Assembly: GCF_039778605.1 (NCBI RefSeq)
Contig: NZ_CP156060.1
Coordinates: 2,604,001 to 2,668,000, forward strand
Origin: Flavobacterium sp. WV_118_3
GTDB taxonomy: Bacteria > Bacteroidota > Bacteroidia > Flavobacteriales > Flavobacteriaceae
DNA length: 64,000 nucleotides
Reading direction: 5' to 3'
Positions 56,507 to 64,000 of this stretch are shown here, piece by piece. The notes beneath the pieces are model-generated. The model was not told the origin of the DNA. It saw only the letters and a program-made list of their open reading frames with translations, and ran no database searches. Within the stretch, counting starts at the first letter, position 1; each line of letters begins with the position of its first letter. Both the position numbers and the translations under genes were made by a program.

Positions 56507-57601
56507 TTATCGTATCAATCGGACAATCTCATCCACAATTTGCTTTGTTGCATTGGGTAAAGCCAATTGTTTAATCGTGTCACTTAATTGTTTTTGTTGT
56601 TCTTCGTTGTGCAGTAATGCTGCAAACGTGTTTTCAAAATGGCTATCCAATTCCGATTCTTTGAGCAATAATGCCCCTTTTTTATCGACAATCGCTTTGG
56701 CATTTTTTGTCTGATGGTCTTCGGCTACATTAGGCGACGGAATAAAAATTACCGGCTTCCCAACGATGCAAAGCTCCGAAACCGATGACGCTCCCGAACG
56801 GGAAATCACCATATCGGCCGCGGCATATACCAAATCCATACGGTCAATAAAAGCCAAAACCTGTACATTTTCCTTTTCAGCAAAATGTTTATATTCTTCA
56901 AAATAAAGTTTTCCGCATTGCCAGATGATCTGAACTCCTTGTTCCAGCAACCAATCGATCTCTTTCGCGATAAGATGATTGATTCGTCTGGCACCTAAAC
57001 TTCCCCCCAACACCAATAGTGTTTTTTTGGACGGATCGAGTTTGAAATGCGCAATGGCTTCGCCTTTTTTTTCCGCAACCGAAATCAGATCCTGACGAAC
57101 CGGATTTCCGGTTAACCGGATTTTATCTTTTGGAAAAAATTGCTCCAAATTTTCGTAAGCCACACATATTGCGTTGGCTTTTTTTCCTAACAATTTGTTC
57201 GTGATTCCCGGAAAGGAATTCTGTTCCTGAATCACGGTTGGGATATTCATTCCGGCCGCTACTTTTAATACGGCTCCGCTGGCAAAACCTCCGGTTCCAA
57301 TAACCACATCAGGTTTAAATTGTTTTAAAATCCCGCGTGATTTGGTTAAACTGGACATCAGTTTTAACGGAAACATCAGGTTTTGCAATGTCAGTTTTCG
57401 CTGAATTCCCGCAATCCACAATCCTTTAATCGGATAACCGGCCTGTGGTACTTTTTGCATCTCCATTTTATCTTTCGCGCCCACAAACAGGATTTCTGCT
57501 TTCGGAAAGCGAACTTTCAATTCGTTGGCAATAGCAATAGCCGGATAGATATGTCCTCCGGTCCCGCCTCCGCTAATTATGAATTTAGGGTTCTCTTTCA
57601 T
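56507..57601 (-). CDS. murG: Undecaprenyldiphospho-muramoylpentapeptide GlcNAc transferase
   Basis: A 364-residue GT-B glycosyltransferase with the N-terminal [11 protein letters not shown] loop and C-terminal donor site ([31 protein letters not shown]). It converts lipid I to lipid II at the inner face of the membrane. Confidence 0.97.
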   Translation of the reverse strand: MKENPKFIISGGGTGGHIYPAIAIANELKVRFPKAEILFVGAKDKMEMQKVPQAGYPIKGLWIAGIQRKLTLQNLMFPLKLMSSLTKSRGILKQFKPDVVIGTGGFASGAVLKVAAGMNIPTVIQEQNSFPGITNKLLGKKANAICVAYENLEQFFPKDKIRLTGNPVRQDLISVAEKKGEAIAHFKLDPSKKTLLVLGGSLGARRINHLIAKEIDWLLEQGVQIIWQCGKLYFEEYKHFAEKENVQVLAFIDRMDLVYAAADMVISRSGASSVSELCIVGKPVIFIPSPNVAEDHQTKNAKAIVDKKGALLLKESELDSHFENTFAALLHNEEQQKQLSDTIKQLALPNATKQIVDEIVRLIR

Positions 57602-57626
57602 TTTATTTTGGTGTTGCTTACAACTA

Positions 57627-58913
57627 TTATTCTTTATTTAAAACGGCATTCATCGGGTTATCGCCCACTGTCTCGATGGAATAATCTTCTGCAACTACTT
57701 CTTCTTTTTCCATTTCCTTATCGATAAGGCGTTGCAAAATTTCTTCCCGTTGTCGTTTCTCTTCTTCTTCCTGTGCGATTTCCTCTTCTTTTTTCGTCAC
57801 ACTTAAAATGATCCCAATTGCAATACAGGTCATCCAGATCGAACTTCCCCCACTACTGATCAACGGTAAGGTCTGACCGGTTGTAGGTAGTAATTCTACC
57901 GCTACGCCCATATTGACCAACGCTTGAAAAATAATCGGAAAACCGAGGCCAACGATTAGTAATTTTCCGAACATGGTCGGTGCTTTATGTGAGGTAATCA
58001 AAAAACGAAAGAACAGCATCAGATACATAAACAAAATCGCCAGTCCGCCCAACAATCCGTATTCCTCCACGATAATCGCAAAAATAAAGTCGGACGACGA
58101 TTGCGGTAAAAAGTTTTTCTGTACACTTTTCCCCGGTCCCAATCCGTAAATTTTCCCGGAAGCGATTGCAATTTTTGCTTTTTCAATCTGATAATCATCC
58201 TCATTCGGCTCATCCGAACTGAATCGTTCGATACGGCTCATCCAGGTATCCACACGGTTGGGCATGGCATCCGGAAAGGCTTTGGCGACCAGAACGAACA
58301 TGATCAATCCCACTAATCCCGCACCGATAATAATTCCGAGGTATTTCATGGGGTATTTCCCTACGAAAACCAACATACACACCATTGAAAAGATCAAGGC
58401 CGCTGTGGAAAAATTGGCCGGCAAAATTAATATTATTACTGAAAAAACCGGCAACCAAAGTTCAAAAAGTGACGACTGAAATGTATATTCTTTTCCTTCG
58501 ATTTTCGACAGGTAACGGGCCACATATACCATAAGCACAATGAGCGCCAATGCCGAGGTCTGAAAACTGACTCCGATAAACGGCACCTGAATCCAACGAC
58601 TGGCATTTGCACCGCCAATGGTCGTTCCCTGAACCATCGTATAGGCCAGTAATAATACCACTATCGGTAAGGCTACTTTTGAAATGGCCTTAAAGTAATG
58701 GTAGGGTGTTTTATGCACGAAATAGATCAGGCAGAAACCGATAAAAATATGCACGAGGTGCTTCATCAGATATCCGATGGTTGACCCTTTTCCGACGACA
58801 TAAACCAAATTCGTACTGGCACTAAAAACCGGCATAAAAGAAAACAGAGCCAACAGGGACACAAATGCCCAGATCCCTTTATCTCCTTTTAAATTGGTTA
58901 ATAATGCTTTCAT
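57627..58913 (-). CDS. ftsW: Peptidoglycan polymerase FtsW (SEDS)
   Basis: A 428-residue polytopic SEDS-family protein with about ten helices ([55 protein letters not shown]). It polymerises lipid II at the septum with its cognate PBP, FtsI, in the same cluster. The last ~60 residues form an acidic, Glu-rich cytoplasmic tail. Confidence 0.95.
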   Translation of the reverse strand: MKALLTNLKGDKGIWAFVSLLALFSFMPVFSASTNLVYVVGKGSTIGYLMKHLVHIFIGFCLIYFVHKTPYHYFKAISKVALPIVVLLLAYTMVQGTTIGGANASRWIQVPFIGVSFQTSALALIVLMVYVARYLSKIEGKEYTFQSSLFELWLPVFSVIILILPANFSTAALIFSMVCMLVFVGKYPMKYLGIIIGAGLVGLIMFVLVAKAFPDAMPNRVDTWMSRIERFSSDEPNEDDYQIEKAKIAIASGKIYGLGPGKSVQKNFLPQSSSDFIFAIIVEEYGLLGGLAILFMYLMLFFRFLITSHKAPTMFGKLLIVGLGFPIIFQALVNMGVAVELLPTTGQTLPLISSGGSSIWMTCIAIGIILSVTKKEEEIAQEEEEKRQREEILQRLIDKEMEKEEVVAEDYSIETVGDNPMNAVLNKE

Positions 58914-58932
58914 TGTAATTCTCTTTTATTTT

Positions 58933-60264
58933 TTAAAGACTTTGTACGGCGTTTTTAAACTGCTTTCCACGGTCTTCGTAACTTTCAAATAAATCGAAAC
59001 TGGCACAAGCCGGTGATAATAAAACCGTATCACCTTTTTCGGCCATTTTCTGGGCAATTTTTACCGCTTCGGTCATGCTGGTGGTTTCCACCATTACATC
59101 TACTACATTACCAAAAGCTTCGATGATTTTGGAATTATCCACACCCAAACAAACAATTGCTTTTACTTTTTCGCGTACCAACGGCATTAATTCGGCATAA
59201 TCATTTCCTTTATCCACACCTCCAACGATCCAAACCGTTGGCGTGGTCATACTATCCAAAGCGAAAAACGTCGCATTAACATTGGTCGCCTTCGAGTCGT
59301 TTACATACTGTACATTTTGTATTTTCAGTACTTTTTCCAAACGATGTTCCACTCCCTGGAAGTCGGACAGGCTTTCGCGGATTGTTGCTTTTCGGATACG
59401 CATCAATTGCGCTACTGTAGTTGCTGCCATTGCATTTTTTACGTTATGTTTTCCTTCTAATGATAGTTCGTTTATTGGCATGATAAATGTCTCGTTGTTG
59501 ATGTTGGTATAAATCGTATCGTCTTTAATATAAGCGCCTTCTTCCAGTGTTTTTGTGAGTGAAAAAGGAACTTTTTTTGCTCGTATTTTGTTTTTGCTCA
59601 GCCAGTCGGTTATCGCTTCATCATCGGCATCATAAATCAGGTAATCGTCTTCCGTCTGGTTTTTGGTAATTCTGAATTTGGCTTCGATATACTGACCGTA
59701 GTCGTAATTATAGCGATCCAAATGATCCGGGCTGATGTTTGTGATTACAGCAATATGCGGTTTGTAGTCGATAACCCCGTCGAGCTGAAAACTACTTAAT
59801 TCCAAAACATAGGCTTCAAATTTGTTTTCGGCGATTTGCCAGGCGTAACTTTTTCCGATGTTTCCGGCCAAACCTACATTTAATCCGCCCTGTTTTAACA
59901 GGTGATGCGTGAGCATGGTCGTGGTCGTTTTTCCGTTACTCCCGGTAATTCCAACTGTTACGACATTTGTAAATTTGTTGGCAAACTCGATTTCCGAGAT
60001 AATCGGAATATTTTTTTCCTTTAGTTTTTTTACAATCGGTGACTTGTCGGGAATACCGGGGCTTTTCATCACCACATCGGCATTCAGAATCAAATCCTCT
60101 GTATGTTTTTCATCTTCCCAGGGAATCTGGTTCAGAATCAACACTTCTTTATAGTTGTTTTTAATTTTTCCGAAATCAGACAGAAACACTTCATATCCTT
60201 TTTTCTTTCCTAAGATCGCAGTGCCAACACCGCTTTCTCCGCCTCCTAATACTACTAGTCTCAT
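58933..60264 (-). CDS. murD: UDP-MurNAc-L-Ala-D-Glu ligase
   Basis: A 443-residue Mur ligase with N-terminal RLVVLGGGESGVGTA, ATP loop GSNGKTTTTM, NISPDHLDRY, and C-terminal NDSKATNVNA and ACASFDLFESYEDRG. It adds D-Glu to UDP-MurNAc-L-Ala. Confidence 0.97.
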   Translation of the reverse strand: MRLVVLGGGESGVGTAILGKKKGYEVFLSDFGKIKNNYKEVLILNQIPWEDEKHTEDLILNADVVMKSPGIPDKSPIVKKLKEKNIPIISEIEFANKFTNVVTVGITGSNGKTTTTMLTHHLLKQGGLNVGLAGNIGKSYAWQIAENKFEAYVLELSSFQLDGVIDYKPHIAVITNISPDHLDRYNYDYGQYIEAKFRITKNQTEDDYLIYDADDEAITDWLSKNKIRAKKVPFSLTKTLEEGAYIKDDTIYTNINNETFIMPINELSLEGKHNVKNAMAATTVAQLMRIRKATIRESLSDFQGVEHRLEKVLKIQNVQYVNDSKATNVNATFFALDSMTTPTVWIVGGVDKGNDYAELMPLVREKVKAIVCLGVDNSKIIEAFGNVVDVMVETTSMTEAVKIAQKMAEKGDTVLLSPACASFDLFESYEDRGKQFKNAVQSL

Positions 60265-60265
60265 A

Positions 60266-61495
60266 CTATCTTAATTTTAATGAAACCAATGAGAAAATTG
60301 CTAACAAAATCGCCACAATCCAAAAACGGGTTACGATCTTACTTTCGTGATAGCCCTTTTTCTGATAATGGTGGTGTAAAGGCGACATCAGGAAGATTCG
60401 CCTTCCTTCGCCGTATTTCTTTTTTGTATATTTAAAATAGGCCACCTGTACTACTACGGATAAATTTTCGGCCAGGAAAATTCCACACAATACCGGGATC
60501 AATAATTCTTTACGTACCGCGATAGCCAAGACCGCTATAATCCCTCCGATGGTTAAACTTCCGGTATCACCCATAAATACGCTTGCCGGATAGGTGTTGT
60601 ACCAGAGGAAACCGATGAGCGAACCTACAAAGGCCGCGATGTAGACCGTCATTTCCCCGGAATTCGGGATATACATAATATTCAGGTAATTCGAAAAGAT
60701 GATGTTACCGGAAACGAAGGCAAAGATCCCGAGCGTAAGCACCGATATGGCCGATGTTCCCGCTGCCAGCCCGTCGATTCCATCGGTAAGATTGGCACCG
60801 TTGGAAACCGCCGTGATGATAAAAATAACAACCGGAATAAAAATTAACCAGGCATATTTTTCGTAGCCATCGCCCGTCCAGGCTAATAATTCGGCATAAT
60901 CGAATTCGTTATTTTTAAAGAACGGAATCGTAGTCGCTGTTGATTTTTCTTCTGTTGGCGCCGGAGCAATGGTTGTAGTTCCCGGCGTCTGAAAAATATT
61001 ACTGGTAGCCGTGTCGGTTCGTACCGTAACACCCGGGTGGAAATACAATACCGAACCTACGATGATTCCCAGTCCAACCTGTCCAACAACTTTAAATTTC
61101 CCTTTTAGTCCTTCTTTGTCTTTTTTAAAGATCTTGATATAATCGTCGATAAAGCCAATGGTTCCCATCCAAAGGGTGGTTACGATTAGCAACATCACAT
61201 AAACATTATCCAGTTTTGCTAATAAAAATACCGGAATCAACGTAGAAAAGATAATGATCAATCCTCCCATCGTTGGCGTTCCCGCTTTTTCTTTCTGACC
61301 TTCCAGCCCTAATTCACGAACGGTTTCTCCGATTTGTTGTTTTCGCAGAAAATTGATGATCCGTTTTCCGAAAATCGTTGAGATCATTAACGACAAAATA
61401 ATAGCCAGACCGGATCGAAACGTGATATACTGGAAAACTCCTGTCCCCGGAATATCTAAGGTTTTATCTAAATATTGAAAGAAATAGTACAGCAT
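60266..61495 (-). CDS. mraY: Phospho-N-acetylmuramoyl-pentapeptide transferase
   Basis: A 409-residue polytopic enzyme that makes lipid I. Catalytic motifs are present: [30 protein letters not shown] and [12 protein letters not shown], then [12 protein letters not shown]. It is about 50 residues longer than E. coli MraY because of a Thr/Pro-rich loop after the fourth-fifth helix region (near residues 150-210). It ends 1 base before murD. Confidence 0.97.
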   Translation of the reverse strand: MLYYFFQYLDKTLDIPGTGVFQYITFRSGLAIILSLMISTIFGKRIINFLRKQQIGETVRELGLEGQKEKAGTPTMGGLIIIFSTLIPVFLLAKLDNVYVMLLIVTTLWMGTIGFIDDYIKIFKKDKEGLKGKFKVVGQVGLGIIVGSVLYFHPGVTVRTDTATSNIFQTPGTTTIAPAPTEEKSTATTIPFFKNNEFDYAELLAWTGDGYEKYAWLIFIPVVIFIITAVSNGANLTDGIDGLAAGTSAISVLTLGIFAFVSGNIIFSNYLNIMYIPNSGEMTVYIAAFVGSLIGFLWYNTYPASVFMGDTGSLTIGGIIAVLAIAVRKELLIPVLCGIFLAENLSVVVQVAYFKYTKKKYGEGRRIFLMSPLHHHYQKKGYHESKIVTRFWIVAILLAIFSLVSLKLR

Positions 61496-61499
61496 CTGG

Positions 61500-62963
61500 T
61501 TATTTATTAAGTTGTTCTAATAGTTCTTTTACCGTTTTCATGTCGTCAAAATCGTGACGTACACCCTGAATTTCCTGGTAGGTTTCATGCCCTTTCCCGG
61601 CGATCAGGATGATATCATTGGGTTGTGCGAGCTGACAGGCGGTTTTGATGGCCTGTTTGCGATCCACAATCGATACCGTTTTTTTATAGTTTTGCGGTTC
61701 CACGCCTTTTTCCATGTCTTCGATAATGGCTTCCGGTTTTTCACTTCGCGGATTATCAGACGTAAAAATGGCTTTATCGCTCATCGTTGCCGCAATATTG
61801 GCCATGATTGGTCTTTTGGTGGTATCGCGATCGCCGCCACATCCTACAACCGTGATGAGTTGTTCGTTTTTGGTGCGGATATCTTCTATCGTTTTTAATA
61901 CGTTTTCTAAGGCATCAGGCGTATGCGCATAATCGACAATAGCGGTGATATTGCCCGCGGATACAATATACTGGAAACGTCCGGAAACACTTTCCAGCTC
62001 ACTTAACAGTCGCAATGCTTCCTGACTTTCGATTCCCAATTCGATTGCCACGCCATAAATAGCCAAAAGGTTATAGGCGTTAAACGAACCGATCAGGCGA
62101 ACCCATACTTCCTGTTCGTTTATTTTTAACAATAAACCGGAAAGCTGGTTTTCCAAAATCTGCGCACGGTAATCCGCATAGGTTTTTAAAGCGTAAGTCC
62201 GTTTTTTAGCTTTGGTATTTTGCAACATCACCGGGCCGTTTTTGTCATCGATATTGGTGATCGCAAAAGCGGTTTTCGGCAGGTTGTCAAAAAATGATTT
62301 TTTCACATCGCGGTATTCCGCAAATGTCGGATGGTAATCCAAATGGTCGTGCGACAGGTTGGTAAAAACGCCTCCGGTAAAATGCAAACCTTCGGTACGT
62401 TTCTGGTGAATCCCATGCGAGCTCACTTCCATAAAGCAATAATCACAACCTTCTTCGACCATTTCATTCATATAATGATTGATGGTTAAGGAATCCGGTG
62501 TGGTATGTGTGGCTTTATATTCTTTGTTATCGACTAAAATTTTTACGGTTGACAGTAATCCTACTTTATAACCGGCCTTTTTAAACATCTGATATAACAG
62601 GGACGCGATGGTTGTTTTCCCATTCGTTCCGGTAACCCCAACCAGTTTTAATTTGGCCGACGGATCGCCATAGTAGTTTGCACTCATATAGGCCAATGCC
62701 AAACTCGTGTCTGCTACCTGAACATAGGTAATCCCGTCGTGGGTTGTTTCCGGCACTAATTCGCAAACTACCGCTATCGCACCCAGGCTGATTGCTTTTT
62801 CAATAAAATCATGCCCGTCGGAGACGGTTCCTCTGATCGCAACAAATACATCGTCCGATTCTATTTTTCGGGAATCGAATTCAATTTTGCCAACCGATAC
62901 ATCGGTCGTGCCTTTTACCGCTTCGATCGCTACTTTATATAATATGTCTTTTAGGGCTGTCAC
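61500..62963 (-). CDS. murE: UDP-MurNAc-tripeptide synthetase (meso-DAP type)
   Basis: A 487-residue Mur ligase with ATP loop [10 protein letters not shown] and the specificity motif DNPR ([11 protein letters not shown]), which indicates meso-diaminopimelate addition. The start is GTG at 62963, overlapping the ftsI stop by 4 bases (GTGA). The downstream neighbour is mraY, 4 bases away; murF is not between them. Confidence 0.96.
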   Translation of the reverse strand: MTALKDILYKVAIEAVKGTTDVSVGKIEFDSRKIESDDVFVAIRGTVSDGHDFIEKAISLGAIAVVCELVPETTHDGITYVQVADTSLALAYMSANYYGDPSAKLKLVGVTGTNGKTTIASLLYQMFKKAGYKVGLLSTVKILVDNKEYKATHTTPDSLTINHYMNEMVEEGCDYCFMEVSSHGIHQKRTEGLHFTGGVFTNLSHDHLDYHPTFAEYRDVKKSFFDNLPKTAFAITNIDDKNGPVMLQNTKAKKRTYALKTYADYRAQILENQLSGLLLKINEQEVWVRLIGSFNAYNLLAIYGVAIELGIESQEALRLLSELESVSGRFQYIVSAGNITAIVDYAHTPDALENVLKTIEDIRTKNEQLITVVGCGGDRDTTKRPIMANIAATMSDKAIFTSDNPRSEKPEAIIEDMEKGVEPQNYKKTVSIVDRKQAIKTACQLAQPNDIILIAGKGHETYQEIQGVRHDFDDMKTVKELLEQLNK

Positions 62964-64000
62964 GATAATTCTAATGTTATTACTTGGTTCTTCGTAAAGA
63001 CTTGTCCCGGTAAAATGGACTGTTGCTTTACTTTTCCTATTCCTTTTATTTTCACTTTAAGTCCGAAATTTTCCAACAACGCCACCGCATCCATTCCGGT
63101 CATTCCTTTTACATTCGGCACGATGTTGTCTTTTTTCTGTACTTTATCATAATAAGCCGCATAGCTTTGTTCCTGATTCAGGATTTTGCGGTTTAATTTT
63201 TTCACTTCGTTTGTCGATGGCACATCGGTAAATATTTTTTGCGCGATACGCTTAAAAACCGGTCCGGCGACATCGGCTCCATAATACAATCCTTTTGACG
63301 TATTCGGTTTGTGCACCACTACAATACAGGAATACTTCGGCTTATCGGCTGGGAAATATCCGGCAAACGATGATGCATAATACATTTGTCCGTCGCCTTT
63401 GTGGTAATCTACCTGAGCGGTACCTGTTTTTCCGGCCATCGAAAAATCCTTTGAATACAATTTGGAACCCGTTCCGCGTTTTACCACATTTTCCAGAATG
63501 GCATGTACTTTTTTAAGGGTCTCATCCGAACAGATTTTTGGATTCAACACCTGTTTATCGTATTTTTTGATGGTTTTATTCCATTCTTTGATTTCTTTTA
63601 CAAATTGCGGTTTTACCATTTCACCGTTATTTGCTACGGCATTGTATAAGGTTAACGTTTGCAAGGGCGTAATCGAAACACCATAACCGAAAGCCATCCA
63701 GGGCAAGGCTACTCCCGACCATCCTTTTTCGCCCGGTTGCGGAATAAATGGCCTTCCTTCTCCTTTAAAAGGCAATCCTAACGGACGATCCAATCCAAGG
63801 TTGTTGATACGGTTTACAAACTGGCGCGGATTGTCTTTATAATTGTCGTAAACGGCCTGAACCATTACCGTATTCGACGATACTTCAAATCCTTTGGCCA
63901 GGGTAACTTTCCCATATCCGCCTCTTTTGGAATCGCGAACGTGACGGTTGTAATACGTAATATCGCCACCTTTGGAATCGTATACTTTGCTGGTATCTAC
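62960..64000 (-). CDS. ftsI: Septal penicillin-binding protein FtsI, 3' part
   Basis: The gene runs off the right edge; the frame is open to base 64000, giving 346 visible codons including the stop. The transpeptidase SxN motif (SSN in EVSSNTVMVQ) and KTGTA motif (MAGKTGTAQVDYHKG) are present, followed by a C-terminal PASTA domain (VPNVKGMTGMDAVALLENFG). The active-site SxxK lies outside. It crosslinks septal peptidoglycan together with FtsW. Confidence 0.95.
   Translation of the reverse strand, partial: VDTSKVYDSKGGDITYYNRHVRDSKRGGYGKVTLAKGFEVSSNTVMVQAVYDNYKDNPRQFVNRINNLGLDRPLGLPFKGEGRPFIPQPGEKGWSGVALPWMAFGYGVSITPLQTLTLYNAVANNGEMVKPQFVKEIKEWNKTIKKYDKQVLNPKICSDETLKKVHAILENVVKRGTGSKLYSKDFSMAGKTGTAQVDYHKGDGQMYYASSFAGYFPADKPKYSCIVVVHKPNTSKGLYYGADVAGPVFKRIAQKIFTDVPSTNEVKKLNRKILNQEQSYAAYYDKVQKKDNIVPNVKGMTGMDAVALLENFGLKVKIKGIGKVKQQSILPGQVFTKNQVITLELS

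Overview
The window reads as a chromosomal segment of a Flavobacterium-like bacterium (Bacteroidota, Flavobacteriia). The grounds are a promoter of the TTTG-N19-TAnnTTTG type before rpsO, a short primary sigma factor without region 1.1, a type IX secretion (T9SS) C-terminal sorting domain, an XrtF-type exosortase with its usual partner, TonB-dependent receptors with carboxypeptidase-like N-terminal domains, DUF4249 lipoproteins, and a dcw cluster ordered ftsI-murE-mraY-murD-ftsW-murG-murC-ftsQ-ftsA-ftsZ-yqeY.

Layout. 1-4.8 kb (+): the end of a sigma-54 activator, lptE, a TPR-like gene, secG, groES and groEL. 4.9-7.3 kb: a large secreted MG2/plug protein. 7.3-16.4 kb (-): a porin, a HigBA toxin-antitoxin cassette, a metal-related operon (HYC_CC_PP protein, TonB receptor, HMA protein), a beta-CASP nuclease paired with an ATP-cone/PD-(D/E)xK protein, and the exosortase F pair. 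16.4-27.6 kb (+): a GAF/fRMsr protein, rpsO, pnp, and a five-gene outer-membrane cluster (TonB receptor with STN domain, two paralogous DUF4249 lipoproteins, MG2/plug protein). 27.6-33.6 kb: a CDP-alcohol phosphatidyltransferase, a surface-repeat protein, an HTH regulator, rpoD, rpe, a T9SS cargo protein and a CBS protein. 33.7-39.2 kb (-): a complete RND tripartite efflux operon. 39.3-45.3 kb (-): an MtfA-like peptidase, an orphan protein, two serine hydrolases and a MarR regulator.

45.3-50.3 kb is a gene-sparse, visibly AT-rich accessory island beside a tRNA-Arg(TCG) gene. It carries a two-gene type II Thoeris-like anti-phage pair (ThsB TIR-like protein plus membrane-anchored ThsA Macro protein), a second, classical TIR-domain protein, and a HEPN-like protein with an R-x4-H motif behind a perfect 15-nt palindrome. 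The gaps hold structure no gene explains: an orphan strong terminator, an attC-like imperfect inverted repeat, helically phased direct repeats and tRNA T-arm-like fragments. No integrase or transposase is visible. This is the part of the window most likely to hold something new.

50.4-64 kb (-) is the division and cell-wall cluster from yqeY and ftsZ back to ftsI, which runs off the right edge. murF and ddl are absent from their E. coli positions. All functions are inferred by reading the translated sequences; no database search was run.
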